Source of the DNA: Ignavibacteria bacterium
GTDB lineage: Bacteria > Bacteroidota > Ignavibacteria > Kapaibacteriales > Kapaibacteriaceae
Assembly (NCBI GenBank): GCA_013204605.1
Contig: JABMNI010000077.1
Coordinates: 1-32,471 of the forward strand
Length of the DNA stretch: 32,471 nucleotides
Reading direction: 5' to 3'
The position numbers were made by a program, and so were the translations under genes. Position 1 is the stretch's first letter. Every line of letters starts with the position of its first letter. Below, piece by piece: positions 8,710-17,282 of this stretch. Below the pieces are notes generated by a model. That model saw nothing but the letters and a program-made list of their open reading frames with translations, was not told the DNA's origin and did not search any database.

Positions 8710-9515
8710 AAAACACTCTCAAGCATATTGGCAATCTCTGGTAGTGCAAATGCACTTGTGTTGCGAATTGTATGATGGAAGTACATCGACTGCGCGGTAG
8801 CGTGGGGATTCACCTCCACCATGTACGCGCCCCGCCGTTGTGCCAGCATGGGCAAGCCCGCTGCCGGATACACTTCGGCACTCGTACCAACACTCATAAA
8901 AACATCGGCATTCATTGCGGCATGTTCGGCGTCTGCGAATATCTGCTGCGGAAGTTCCTCACCAAACCACACCACGTTCGGACGCATGAGCGCCCCGCAC
9001 ACCACGCAGGTGGGCAACACAGAGGTAACGAGTTGCACATTTGCACCTTGTGCATCAACTGTTTCTTGTGCATCTACTGTATCGTGCGGCGCATCGGTAA
9101 CCGGTTCGTCACAATTGGTTCGTCCGACCGAACATTTATTTTCTTCTAAATTTCCGTGAACTTCAAGTACGTTCACTGAACCTGCGCGTTGATGCAGTCG
9201 ATCAACATTTTGCGTAACCAGTGTGAATTCTTTTCCAGAAGCTTGGCATCTTTTTTGGAGTTCGGCAATAGCGTAGTGTCCTGCATTAGGCTGGGCGTCG
9301 TTAATCACATTACGTCGGTACTCGTACCACTCCAACACCCGCGTTGGATTAGCCAGAAAGCCATCCATACTTGCCAACTCCTGTGGTGAGAAACGTTGCC
9401 AGAGTCCACCCGGATCACGAAACGTAGCAATCCCGCTTTCGGCACTCATACCCGCGCCGGTAAACACCACAATGTGATTTGCTTGCGTGAGGCGTTCTTG
9501 GAGTGAGTTCTGCAT
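8706..9515 (-). CDS. Sir2-family NAD-dependent protein deacylase (SIRT5/CobB-like)
   Basis: Sirtuins remove acyl groups from protein lysines using NAD. The product (269 residues from the ATG at 9515) has FTGAGMSAESGIATFRD (about 18-34) for NAD binding, TQNVDRLH (101-108), catalytic His120 in EVHGN, and two zinc cysteine pairs (C128/C135 and a later CVVC). Tyr64 and Arg67 in WYEYRR match the Tyr-x-x-Arg of SIRT5 and CobB that reads acidic acyl groups, so desuccinylase/demalonylase activity is likely. An ATG at 9563 would add 16 residues and overlap prfB; I prefer 9515 because family members start close to the NAD motif. The region between the cysteine pairs holds a small TVDAQ duplication. It sits between prfB and acpS. 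Confidence 0.92.
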   Translation of the reverse strand: MQNSLQERLTQANHIVVFTGAGMSAESGIATFRDPGGLWQRFSPQELASMDGFLANPTRVLEWYEYRRNVINDAQPNAGHYAIAELQKRCQASGKEFTLVTQNVDRLHQRAGSVNVLEVHGNLEENKCSVGRTNCDEPVTDAPHDTVDAQETVDAQGANVQLVTSVLPTCVVCGALMRPNVVWFGEELPQQIFADAEHAAMNADVFMSVGTSAEVYPAAGLPMLAQRRGAYMVEVNPHATAQSMYFHHTIRNTSAFALPEIANMLESVL

Positions 9516-9546
9516 TAGAGAAATGTGGACCTTATAATTACGACAA

Positions 9547-10654
9547 CTAGGCAGACAGCTCATCTTCTAAAAGCAAATACGCCTTTATCAATTCATCCAA
9601 ATCGCCATCCATCACTCTGTGAACGTCGTTGATTTTTGTTTCGGTGCGATGATCATTCACCATTGTATACGGTTGAAAAACATAGCTACGAATTTGGGAT
9701 CCCCATTCAATTCGTTTCTTAGCCCCTTCAATAACAGCCTTAGCAGCCTCTTCTTCTTCCTTGCGCAGTTGGTAGAGTCTGCTCTTCAACATTTTCATAC
9801 AGCGTTCTCGGTTGAGGAGCTGTGAGCGTTCCTGTTGGCAGCTAACAACCACGCCCGACGGGATGTGGCGCAACCTAACGGCAGTTTCAACTTTGTTAAC
9901 GTTCTGTCCACCCTTACCGCCAGATCGGAAGGTATCCATTTCAACATCGGCAGGATTGATTTCAATTTCAACGTCATCTTCAACTTCCGGGTACACGTAC
10001 ACGGATGAGAACGAGGTGTGGCGTCGGGCATTTGAATCGAACGGACTTATGCGCACCAACCGGTGCACGCCATTTTCGGCCTTCAAATATCCGTATGCAA
10101 ACTTGCCTTGAATTTCAAGCGTTGCACTTTTTATTCCTGCCGTATCGCCAGATAACTCATCAACGAGAAAAACGGTGTACCCCTTACGTTCAGCCCAGCG
10201 CGTGTACATACGCAACAACATTTCCGACCAGTCTTGAGCTTCGGTTCCACCGGCGCCTGCGTTGATTGTCAGAATGCAGTTCCTATCATCATCTACACCC
10301 GCTAAAATTTTACGCAGCTCCAGTTCATCTACGGCAACGCGGCAACGTTCCACTTCGGCATCGATATCTTTTTCCATCGATTCATCAGCAACTTCTTCGG
10401 CTAATTCTATCAGCGCCTGCGCGTCGGATACGGCTGCACCAGCCCCCTTCCACGTATCTACCCAGTCCTTGAGTGCCGCCGATTCGCGTACAACTTTCTG
10501 AGCCTTCATTGCATCGTCCCAGAAGCCTGGAACCTGCTGCAACATCTCTAACTCGGCTATCGAGTCTTGCTTACGCTCAATGTCAAAGGAACCTCCGAAG
10601 TTGATCCACACGATCACGGAGTTCTGAAATAAGTTGTTTTTGGGGGTCGAACAT
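9547..10654 (-). CDS. prfB: Peptide chain release factor 2 (RF2), programmed +1 frameshift
   Basis: RF2 reads UAA and UGA stops and triggers peptide release on the ribosome. Translation starts at ATG 10654 (MFDPQKQLI...), runs 23 codons to an in-frame TGA (10585-10583), and must slip +1 at CTT-TGA-C to continue to 9547, giving about 368 residues, close to E. coli RF2 (365). The body carries the SPF stop-codon-recognition tripeptide (ISPFDS), [12 protein letters not shown], and the catalytic GGQ in [12 protein letters not shown] naive single-frame reading would start far upstream at 10944 and wrongly translate the 14-bp repeat array and part of the neighbouring gene. It heads the run with the sirtuin, acpS and purK. 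The 14-bp array lies 41 bp upstream of the ATG. Confidence 0.96.
10582..10597 (-). promoter_or_regulatory. prfB programmed +1 frameshift site
   Basis: Read on the minus strand the codons are CGG AGG TTC CTT TGA C. An internal Shine-Dalgarno-like CGGAGG lies three bases before the CTT slip codon, followed by the TGA stop and C, the same geometry as the E. coli site (AGG GGG TAT CTT TGA C). This is the autoregulatory switch: when RF2 is scarce the ribosome pauses at TGA and slips into the RF2 frame. Confidence 0.95.
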
Positions 10655-10695
10655 GGGTTTTTCAGTAAGTAATGAGCCACAAAAATACGGAATGC

Positions 10696-10768
10696 GGCCG
10701 TACCTCCCCGGCCGTACCTCCCCGGCCAATCTTCCCCGGCCAATCTTCCCCGGCCAATCTTCCCCGGC
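10696..10768 (-). repeat. 14-bp tandem array, five copies, upstream of prfB
   Basis: Five head-to-tail 14-bp units plus a partial one fill 10696-10768. On the minus strand the units read GGCCGGGGAAGATT three times, then GGCCGGGGAGGTAC twice. The array lies between the stop of the DUF5686 gene (20 bp away) and the prfB ATG (41 bp away), so it is in the prfB leader or promoter. The same unit family recurs at 20390-20459. Confidence 0.92.
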
Positions 10769-10787
10769 AGGTTTAATTGCAGGTTGG

Positions 10788-13253
10788 TTAGTTGAACGGA
10801 CTCGACAACCCGAGCGTCCACCCAAAGCTTCCCACCTGCATTGCGTACGCACCCACAGGCCACCTGGCATCGAAGCGCAGAAATATTACTTCGCTGACAA
10901 ATGTTGGGATTCGTGAAATACCAAAGCCGGCCTCGGTATACCATTGATTGGTGGAGGCGTATACGGAGTTTTGAATGGCGGCAGTTCCTCGTTGAATCAT
11001 TTGCAAAGCACCGGCGCGAGCTATAATATCCACACCCCTATTGTTGATGAGTGGAATGCCAAGCGCCCGCCACCACAGATCTGAAAAGTTGTGCTCGGCA
11101 ATTATCGAGAGCATTTCAGTACCGCCAAATTGGTTGATTGGGACGGTGTTAAAATCTGTGCGTGGACCCAACACTGGGAAGCTTCTAATAGAACTAAACT
11201 GGTACTGACGTGGGACGTTACTAGTTCCAATCCCGCCACGTAAAAACAAATCCAAAAGCATGGGCGAGTATCCCGTAGCAAAAGTTGGTATCCTAATTCC
11301 AGTTTGAATATCGAAAATTTTAAATGTGGCGTTCGTTTCTTGTTCGTTTCCGAGCAAGGCTTTTACCGATCCGTACACTGGCCATGCCGTTCCAAAAAGT
11401 TCTTGCACAAAGGTTGGTTCACCGATTCCTACAGTGGCGGAAAGAATTTGAAAATTGCCGGGATCCGGCACAACGGATTCACGTCCACGGGGAGCAGCAT
11501 AGATAGGGCGTGCCGACTGACGCGACCATTCTGCGTGCGCATCTAGTGTGTACATTTGGTACTTCGCTCTTACATCCACACTAAATCCATCCTTGCGTAA
11601 AAAATCAAAATAGTCTGCGTACAACAAGTGTTGAATATTTAAACTTCGTAACGCAGAAAAAATAACGCGCGCTTCTTGAATGGTTTTGTATTTACTGAAT
11701 GCCGACACCGTCACATCCACGTCGGTCGACCGAGTGTCTACAATGCGTCCTAACAACGAAACCGCACCCATTCTGGAAGAGCCCCCTCCCCATGCTCCTT
11801 CAGTAATTAACGAGAACTCGTTGAAGTTGGTAACAAGTGCGCCACCAAACATCATTCCGGAAAAAGAAGTGCGATCCAGAATAGGAATAACGCTAAAGCC
11901 AAAATCGCCAACGGTTAGCAAGCCCACAACATTCCGCTGACCCTGCGCATCGGTTGGATTTACTTTTTTCAAACTATCGGCTTCGGCATACGCCTGCTTT
12001 TCTGCGTCGGACTGTTCTGTAAATGAATGTTGCTCCCAATACTCCGGCCGCGCCGAATCTGCACCGGGCGCTACCGTAACCACTTGGCCGCTCTGGCGGA
12101 CGGAAATATTTGTCCTGCCAGATCTTCTAGAAGTCTGCACCACGGTTGTACTATCAATGGTCGGCCGCAGCAACGTATCATCGATCGGCACGTTCACTTT
12201 TACATCCGTAACATACGTTTGCGCCACAAACATTGCATCAACCTCAAGCACGCCCTTTATCACCTCAACTCCCGCCTTCGCACTCGCTTGCTGATACATT
12301 GGTGCCCACACGGAATCGGTCACCTTTTCATACCGCTGCTCATACTTCAACTGCCGCACAAACGGAATGGCCGTCTCGGGTGTTGGCTCAAACTCGGCAG
12401 CAATCACTTGATACGTCCCCTCAATAATCGACAGCTTACCAATCAATCCCGGATACATTCGCGCCTTTGGTTCGAAATGAATTTCGTACACCATCAGGTT
12501 ACCAAGCAATTTTTTCGACATCAACTCAAACTTGTATTCGCTTAATGCATCTTCTGAAAGGGGCGTTACCAGGCGTGTTTGAAAAAGTTTTAATTCATCC
12601 TGCGTAAAATCAAAAAACTGATCGATTACCGTCATGTTGCTCGCCGCCGAAACATTTTTTGTCTGACGTCGGTTCTGAATCACCACGTGCTTCAACGGCT
12701 CCGGTTCACGCTGGTCATACACCGTTGAAAACGTTTCGGTGATTGCATCCTTCGCCTGCTTTCCATCGCCCAAGGCACCCGGATCAAACCGCGTTCGGAG
12801 TTTTGTGTACAGAGTGCTAACAATAGTCTTGATGCGTTTCGCATTTTCGTTCTTGCGTTCGATTGCGTATTTGATAATTACTTCAACCGGGATTTCAGCC
12901 ACAACATCCACCAGTCCTGAGGTGGTGGCATGTGGTGAGAGTTTTACAACTATCTCACCAGATGAGGATGGTATTGGAATAGTGCGTTCGGTGTATCCAA
13001 CGCTTCGCACTTGAATGAACCGCACGCTGTCTGGCATAGGCAGTCGGTAGCGTCCCCCGGTTTGCGTATACGTCCCAACGTGTAATCCCACCGCACGTAT
13101 GCTAGCGCCTGAAATCAATGTACCATCGGCACTGTCTTTCACCACTCCAGAAATTATCTTAGTTTGCGCTGCTAAGGGCGCAGCAGCCATCGTTAAACCA
13201 AGTGCTACTGCGAACGTTCCCACTACGATATCGAGTTTGCCGAGAATTTTCAT
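10788..13253 (-). CDS. DUF5686-like outer-membrane protein with carboxypeptidase-regulatory domain
   Basis: The 821-residue product starts with a signal peptide (about 1-29, ending PLAAQ). A carboxypeptidase-regulatory-like beta-sandwich follows (about 32-108: [20 protein letters not shown] ... GYTERTIPI), the domain found at the N-terminus of many Bacteroidota outer-membrane proteins. Then come about 300 residues typical of the DUF5686 family and a C-terminal half of alternating strands ending in an aromatic-rich tail ([11 protein letters not shown]), as expected for a beta-barrel in the outer membrane. No TonB plug signature is obvious. The function of DUF5686 proteins is not established. 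The gene diverges from the copper monooxygenase (83-bp spacer) and lies upstream of prfB on the same strand. Confidence 0.8.
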   Translation of the reverse strand: MKILGKLDIVVGTFAVALGLTMAAAPLAAQTKIISGVVKDSADGTLISGASIRAVGLHVGTYTQTGGRYRLPMPDSVRFIQVRSVGYTERTIPIPSSSGEIVVKLSPHATTSGLVDVVAEIPVEVIIKYAIERKNENAKRIKTIVSTLYTKLRTRFDPGALGDGKQAKDAITETFSTVYDQREPEPLKHVVIQNRRQTKNVSAASNMTVIDQFFDFTQDELKLFQTRLVTPLSEDALSEYKFELMSKKLLGNLMVYEIHFEPKARMYPGLIGKLSIIEGTYQVIAAEFEPTPETAIPFVRQLKYEQRYEKVTDSVWAPMYQQASAKAGVEVIKGVLEVDAMFVAQTYVTDVKVNVPIDDTLLRPTIDSTTVVQTSRRSGRTNISVRQSGQVVTVAPGADSARPEYWEQHSFTEQSDAEKQAYAEADSLKKVNPTDAQGQRNVVGLLTVGDFGFSVIPILDRTSFSGMMFGGALVTNFNEFSLITEGAWGGGSSRMGAVSLLGRIVDTRSTDVDVTVSAFSKYKTIQEARVIFSALRSLNIQHLLYADYFDFLRKDGFSVDVRAKYQMYTLDAHAEWSRQSARPIYAAPRGRESVVPDPGNFQILSATVGIGEPTFVQELFGTAWPVYGSVKALLGNEQETNATFKIFDIQTGIRIPTFATGYSPMLLDLFLRGGIGTSNVPRQYQFSSIRSFPVLGPRTDFNTVPINQFGGTEMLSIIAEHNFSDLWWRALGIPLINNRGVDIIARAGALQMIQRGTAAIQNSVYASTNQWYTEAGFGISRIPTFVSEVIFLRFDARWPVGAYAMQVGSFGWTLGLSSPFN

Positions 13254-13336
13254 AAACCGATTTTCTTGTATGCCGAATCAATTACTGATAGAGTCATTTT
13301 ACTCGCCGAATCTTTTAACTCGCAATTGCTGATAAT

Positions 13337-14977
13337 ATGCCAAATCTAAACACTCGTCCCTCAAATGTTGTTTTTGCCACGCACTTTACGCCATCGTTTC
13401 CGAGGTCGGTTGCAACGCTATTTGCGATGTTGCTACTGCTAAGTGCACATTCTGCCTGGGCGCAAACGGCACCTACTTGGTCGAAAGACGTTGCAAGTAT
13501 TGTGTATTCGAAATGCACGCCTTGCCACCGTCCGGGCGAGATTGCCCCATTTGCACTTGAGAATTTTGCTGATGTTGTGAGCAACGCATATTCAATTCAA
13601 CGCGTTGTATCGGAAGGCATTATGCCTCCGTGGCCGCCAACAAAGGGTCACGGAAATTTTATGGGCGATAGGTCGATGACGTCTGAAGAGATTGCAACAA
13701 TCAAAAAATGGATCGAGGCCGGCACCCCAGTTGGCAATATTGCGGAAGCCCCAAAGCCCCCTACCTTTCCAACAGGATCGCAGTTGGGCACGCCAGATTT
13801 AGTGTTGAAGATGCAGGAAGTTTGGAGTGTGAAGGGCAACAACAAGGATGTGTATCGGTTTTTTGTATTGCCGTCGGGATTGCTTCAGGACAAAAACGTA
13901 AGTGCCATTGAGTTTAGGCCGGGGAACAACAAGGTGGTGCATCACGTGTTGTATTATCAGGATACATCGGGTACGGCTAGAAAGCTCGATACGGCAGATC
14001 CTGAGCCGGGCTACAGTGGTTTTGGTGATCCGGGATTTGCGAGTGCTTCTTCGTTTTTGGGTTGGGTACCAGGCGCGCAAATGCGATTTTTTCCGTCGGA
14101 TATGGGTGTTAAGATGTACAAGAATTCCGATTTAGTTATTCAAGTACATTATGCTCCTTCCAGTACCAGTGAAACAGATCAATCATCAGTAAATATTTTC
14201 TTTCAGAAAGCTGCCAATGTTCGCGAGGTGCAGCAGTTTGCATTGTCGCCAAATAATTTGGTGAGCGGCTCATTCGCGATTCCTGCGAATAAGGTTGTAA
14301 AGTTTAAAACGAGTTACACTACGCCGTTAGAAATTAGCGTAATAGCCGTTGCGCCGCACATGCATTTGCTGGGTAGGAATTGTGTTGCGTATGCAGTAAC
14401 GCCGGCTAACGACACTATTCGACTAGTGGCAATTTCTGACTGGGATTTTCATTGGCAGGGCAGTTACGCGTACAAGAATTTGGTGAAGGTTCCGCGAAAT
14501 TCCAAATTGTATTACGAGGCCGAGTACGATAACACTGCAAACAATCCTGAGAATCCAAACAGTCCGCCGCGTTTTGTTACGTGGGGCGAATCGACTACCG
14601 ATGAAATGTTGCTGTGCTATTTTTTCTGGATGCCATACCGCGCCGGCGACGAAGCAATAAATATGAACGTGCTGCCGGTAACTGGCGTAGAAGAGGAAAC
14701 TCCGTTCAAAGCGTTGGCCCTTGTGGTGGGTCCGAATCCCGCCTTGGGCAACTTGAATATTAAATATTCCATTCCTGCACCCGGCACCTACTCAATTCGA
14801 GTGGTGGATGTCCGTGGCAATGTTGTTCAGCAGGTAGCAATCAATTCTGCTTTAGGAGCAGGCGAGTACACCGAAACAATTTCTACCTCGCAATTACCAA
14901 CTGGGGCGTACTTGTTGAGTTTGGTTGGAGACAACGTAAATGAATCGGCACAGTTTGTTGTAAGCACGATGCGATAA
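13337..14977 (+). CDS. Secreted cytochrome c / copper type II monooxygenase-like protein with T9SS sorting domain
   Basis: The 546-residue product has a signal peptide (about 22-43, ending AWAQT), a c-type heme site CTPCH (60-64), and then a fold matching copper type II ascorbate-dependent monooxygenases (PHM/DBM family). The copper ligands can be placed: adjacent His202-His203 in KVVHHVLYY, His271 in VIQVHYAP, His341/His343 in APHMHLLG, and Met424 in TTDEMLL, the same order as CuH and CuM ligands of PHM. The last ~80 residues (about 465-546: VVGPNPALGNLNIKYSIP ... LPTGAYLLSLVG) are a type A T9SS C-terminal domain, so it is exported by type IX secretion and attached to or released from the cell surface. 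Substrate unknown. It ends 14 bp from the convergent alkB. Confidence 0.85.
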   Translation: MPNLNTRPSNVVFATHFTPSFPRSVATLFAMLLLLSAHSAWAQTAPTWSKDVASIVYSKCTPCHRPGEIAPFALENFADVVSNAYSIQRVVSEGIMPPWPPTKGHGNFMGDRSMTSEEIATIKKWIEAGTPVGNIAEAPKPPTFPTGSQLGTPDLVLKMQEVWSVKGNNKDVYRFFVLPSGLLQDKNVSAIEFRPGNNKVVHHVLYYQDTSGTARKLDTADPEPGYSGFGDPGFASASSFLGWVPGAQMRFFPSDMGVKMYKNSDLVIQVHYAPSSTSETDQSSVNIFFQKAANVREVQQFALSPNNLVSGSFAIPANKVVKFKTSYTTPLEISVIAVAPHMHLLGRNCVAYAVTPANDTIRLVAISDWDFHWQGSYAYKNLVKVPRNSKLYYEAEYDNTANNPENPNSPPRFVTWGESTTDEMLLCYFFWMPYRAGDEAINMNVLPVTGVEEETPFKALALVVGPNPALGNLNIKYSIPAPGTYSIRVVDVRGNVVQQVAINSALGAGEYTETISTSQLPTGAYLLSLVGDNVNESAQFVVSTMR

Positions 14978-14991
14978 GCTCGATGCGATAA
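14967..14991 (+). repeat. Short tandem duplication across a stop codon
   Basis: CGATGCGATAA occurs at 14967-14977 and again at 14981-14991, a 14-bp tandem step. The first copy contains the stop codon of the copper monooxygenase gene and the second abuts the alkB stop on the other strand. It looks like a slippage duplication. Confidence 0.7.
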
Positions 14992-15597
14992 CTATTGCGG
15001 TAGCATTGTCCTAAACGTCAAATTCACTCTTGGCTCCGTAATCTTTTTTGTAGGCGGAAGCCTGTGCATCCAATGCGTTTGGGTAGCCCCCTTCATAACA
15101 AGCAAGCTGCCATGTTCGAGAACAGTACAAATAATTTCAGACGACGTTTTGTGTTTGAAACAAAACTTTCTTTCGGCTCCGAGACTCACGGATGCAATGG
15201 TCGTGTCTTTTCCTAGTGACTTTTCATCGTCACTATGCCAAGCCATTCCTTCTGTTCCGTTGTGATACAAATTCAGCAAGCACGAGTTATAGGTAGTGCC
15301 CGTTGCCAACTCAGCTGCAGTTTTCAATTCGAGCAACAGGGGCGTCCAAATTAATGCGCGTTTCGTCGCATTCGAATACGTGTAGCTATACTCCTCGTCC
15401 CCATACCACGCCGCCTTTCGTTTTGTAATAATGTGGCGTCCGAACATCCTGGCCTCATCGTGCCGCCACTCAATCTCGGTCAACAGCTTGCGCAGACACT
15501 CGCTGGCCGCCGATACTTCTATTATAACGCCATGATAGAGCGCCGCGCCGTCGTACGGTAGTAGGTTAGCTTCTCGGGTTGAGTTAGCGTTTATCAT
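14992..15597 (-). CDS. alkB: AlkB-like 2-oxoglutarate/Fe(II) dioxygenase (DNA/RNA alkylation repair)
   Basis: AlkB enzymes oxidatively remove methyl groups from damaged bases. The 201-residue product has the iron ligands His121 and Asp123 in MAWHSDDE, the third ligand His178 in THWMHRLP, and Arg190/Arg196 in EPRVNLTFR for 2-oxoglutarate binding. The NLYHNGTEGMAWHSDDE context and the substrate-lid part (RHIITKRKAAWYGD) place it with the ALKBH2/ALKBH3-type group rather than classical E. coli AlkB. It stands alone, convergent with the copper monooxygenase and divergent from the toxin-antitoxin pair. Confidence 0.93.
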   Translation of the reverse strand: MINANSTREANLLPYDGAALYHGVIIEVSAASECLRKLLTEIEWRHDEARMFGRHIITKRKAAWYGDEEYSYTYSNATKRALIWTPLLLELKTAAELATGTTYNSCLLNLYHNGTEGMAWHSDDEKSLGKDTTIASVSLGAERKFCFKHKTSSEIICTVLEHGSLLVMKGATQTHWMHRLPPTKKITEPRVNLTFRTMLPQ

Positions 15598-15659
15598 ATT
15601 GTATTTATAAATGTCAGACTGGTGTATTCAATTGATTGTGGTCACACCTTGTCAAATAT

Positions 15660-15719
15660 GTCACGATCCAGTGACCCGTAAACACGGTACGCGGAGAATA
15701 TTCACATTTCAAGAATATT
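15660..15719 (+). promoter_or_regulatory. Candidate operator of the higBA-like operon
   Basis: Two repeat systems lie in the spacer before the toxin gene: the inverted repeat GTCAC-6 bp-GTGAC (15660-15675) and two copies of the palindromic word GAATATT(C) at 15696-15703 and 15713-15719, 17 bp apart. Antitoxins of this class usually bind such sites to repress their own operon. Assignment is inference. Confidence 0.4.
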
Positions 15720-15724
15720 AATTT

Positions 15725-15746
15725 GTTGCCCCTTAGGGCAACTTTT
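15725..15746 (+). terminator. Intrinsic-terminator hairpin in the toxin-antitoxin leader
   Basis: GTTGCCC (15725-15731) and GGGCAAC (15736-15742) form a perfect 7-bp stem with a CTTA loop, followed by TTTT (15743-15746) on the plus strand. No plus-strand gene ends upstream (alkB is on the other strand), so the hairpin lies between the candidate operator and the toxin gene, where it could attenuate transcription. Confidence 0.6.
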
Positions 15747-15767
15747 CGTAAACTTGTGAGGGCATTT

Positions 15768-16124
15768 TTGTGGCTGCTAGTAAGAGTAAGACGAATAGTA
15801 TTCTTTAAAATCTATTTCCAAAAATTTTTCTTGCAGCAGAATGAGTCCGTAAAGGAGAAGATTATGTGGACATTGAGTTTAATTGAAGAAACACCTCGTG
15901 TACCAATTCAATTCTTGAAACAGTTAACTGGCACTCCCGGATTGTATGAAGTACGCGTTCAGCACTCTAGAATAGCAGTTCGAATGTTTTGTTTCTTTGA
16001 GAAGAAGAAATTGGTCGTGCTGCACGGTTTTGTAAAAAAGTCTGTTAAAACGCCACGAAAAGAAATCATTTTAGCACTACAATTGAAAAGACAATATGAA
16101 GAAATCAATCACTACAACACTTGA
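15768..16124 (+). CDS. RelE/HigB-type toxin (phage-derived Gp49-like family)
   Basis: The product carries the family body: VKEKIMWTLSLIEETPRVP, then FLKQLTGTPGLYEVRVQ, a RMFCFFEKKKLVVLHGFVKK beta-hairpin and PRKEIILALQLKRQY. Such proteins are ribosome-dependent mRNA interferases paired with an XRE antitoxin. The start is uncertain. Family length needs a start near the RRIVFFKIYFQKFF segment, where the only candidates are GTG 15756 or TTG 15768; I use 15768 because GAGG lies six bases before it. ATG 15864 has a stronger AAGGAG site but would delete the first conserved helix, and that site may be chance because it encodes the conserved VKEKI. The gene overlaps the antitoxin by 29 bp. Confidence 0.8.
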   Translation: MWLLVRVRRIVFFKIYFQKFFLQQNESVKEKIMWTLSLIEETPRVPIQFLKQLTGTPGLYEVRVQHSRIAVRMFCFFEKKKLVVLHGFVKKSVKTPRKEIILALQLKRQYEEINHYNT

Positions 16125-16395
16125 ACAATTCAAGAATACCCACTACGGAAAGCCGGGAACTCCTAAGCGTGATGCACTAGATACTGGGTACGAAGTTTTT
16201 AAAGTGGGTACGCAGATTCAAGAGGCTCGAAAAAAGCTCGGTCTCACACAAGAGGAACTCGCCGACAGAGTTGGAACCACAAAGCAATACATTTCAAAGA
16301 TTGAGAACGACGTTAAAGAAGTTCGTATTTCTACGTTGAAAAAAATAGTTGAATTAGGACTCAATGGAACACTGAGTCTGCAGATTCTACTTTAG
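16096..16395 (+). CDS. XRE-family HTH antitoxin (HigA-like)
   Basis: The 99-residue product has a lambda-repressor-like helix-turn-helix at about 42-92: IQEARKKLGLTQEELADRVG, then TTKQYISKIEND and STLKKIVELG. The N-terminal ~40 residues (LEQFKNTHYGKPGTPKRDALDTGYEV) match the N-terminal extension typical of antitoxins paired with Gp49-like HigB toxins. It should neutralise the toxin and repress the operon. The toxin-first order and overlapping reading frames are normal for higBA. The start ATG at 16096 lies inside the last codons of the toxin. Confidence 0.9.
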   Translation: MKKSITTTLEQFKNTHYGKPGTPKRDALDTGYEVFKVGTQIQEARKKLGLTQEELADRVGTTKQYISKIENDVKEVRISTLKKIVELGLNGTLSLQILL

Positions 16396-16500
16396 CACCA
16401 TTCTCCCACACCAGCATTGCTTGCTTGCGCGTTGAATCAATTTAAACCTCGACATTCAAGTTGTCAGGGAGAACCCATTTCTTGTTATTGTGAATTTTTC

Positions 16501-16541
16501 AAATTGACATTGCCATGCCCACATGATCAAATGATCAAATT
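16501..16541 (-). repeat. AATGTG-type dispersed repeat, copy 1
   Basis: On the minus strand this stretch begins with the last codons and stop of the yggS-like gene and runs on as TGATCATTTGATCATGTGGG then GCATGGCAATGTC. The 17-mer TTTGATCATGTGGGCAT (16531-16515) recurs exactly at 20942-20958. The rest of the 16396-16534 spacer has no gene that I can see. Confidence 0.7.
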
Positions 16542-17224
16542 TTCCTATTTCCAAACACCGCACTCCCAACTCTCACCATCGTAGATCCTTCTTGAACTGC
16601 CCATTCAAGATCGTGACTCATTCCCATCGAGAGTTCAGTTGCACTTTCACGCACCCATTCTTTTTCGATGGCCTGTGCCTGAATTCTTCTGAGTTTTGCA
16701 AAGCCCCTTCTCACAATAACTTCATCATCGGTGTTGGCGCCAATGGTCATGAAACCTACCACATTTAGCACCGACGTATCAATTTGACGGCACAGCTCCT
16801 CAACGCCGTCGGGGGTGCAACCGCTTTTTGAGGCCTCACCCGACACGTTCACCTCGATCATGATATCCATGATTTTGGACGATTTCTCGAGCTCTTTGTG
16901 TAAACTTTTGATAATAGAGGGTCGGTCTACCGACTGGATACACTGCGCAAAACCTATGGCATCGGCCACCTTATTCGACTGCAGATGCCCTATAAAATGC
17001 CACTCCACACCCCGTCCATCAAGGGCTTGCACCTTTGGAAGCGCCTCTTGGATGCGGTTTTCGCCAAATAGAAACATCCCGGAATCCAGTGCTTCTATTA
17101 GTAAAGGGGGCTGAATGGTTTTGGTTGCAAGTAACACTTTTACCTCGGCCGGGTTTCTGTTAATTACGTAACAAGCCGTAGTAATTCGTGTTTGAATAGT
17201 TCTTATGTTCTCGGATATTGACAT
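16535..17224 (-). CDS. YggS-type pyridoxal-phosphate homeostasis protein
   Basis: This is the single-domain, alanine-racemase-fold PLP-binding family (YggS/PLPHP/YBL036C), which controls vitamin B6 and amino acid pools without a known catalytic role. The 229-residue product has the PLP lysine Lys35 in LLATKT, the FGENRIQEA loop (about 53-61), the HFIGHLQSNK strand (about 76-85), IMIEVNVSGEASKSG and the phosphate-binding C-terminus SMGMSHDLEWAVQEGSTMVRVGSAVFG, written here in parts: SMGMSHDLEWA and VRVGSAVFGNR. It is alone on its strand; the stop codon lies inside a dispersed repeat element. Confidence 0.95.
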   Translation of the reverse strand: MSISENIRTIQTRITTACYVINRNPAEVKVLLATKTIQPPLLIEALDSGMFLFGENRIQEALPKVQALDGRGVEWHFIGHLQSNKVADAIGFAQCIQSVDRPSIIKSLHKELEKSSKIMDIMIEVNVSGEASKSGCTPDGVEELCRQIDTSVLNVVGFMTIGANTDDEVIVRRGFAKLRRIQAQAIEKEWVRESATELSMGMSHDLEWAVQEGSTMVRVGSAVFGNRKI

Positions 17225-17282
17225 GTAGCAAACTACTGCACTTTTTTCAACTAGCAGAAATAAACTTCAGGGAGAGAAGCTT

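Noticed and set aside
10696-10768. CRISPR-like array
   Set aside because: Units are 14 bp and directly adjacent with no spacers and no cas genes; it is a minisatellite. The same holds for 20390-20459.
10655-10944. In-frame N-terminal extension of RF2 to a start at 10944
   Set aside because: It translates the 14-bp array and the 3' end of the neighbouring gene; the true start and frameshift site at 10654-10582 match RF2 exactly.
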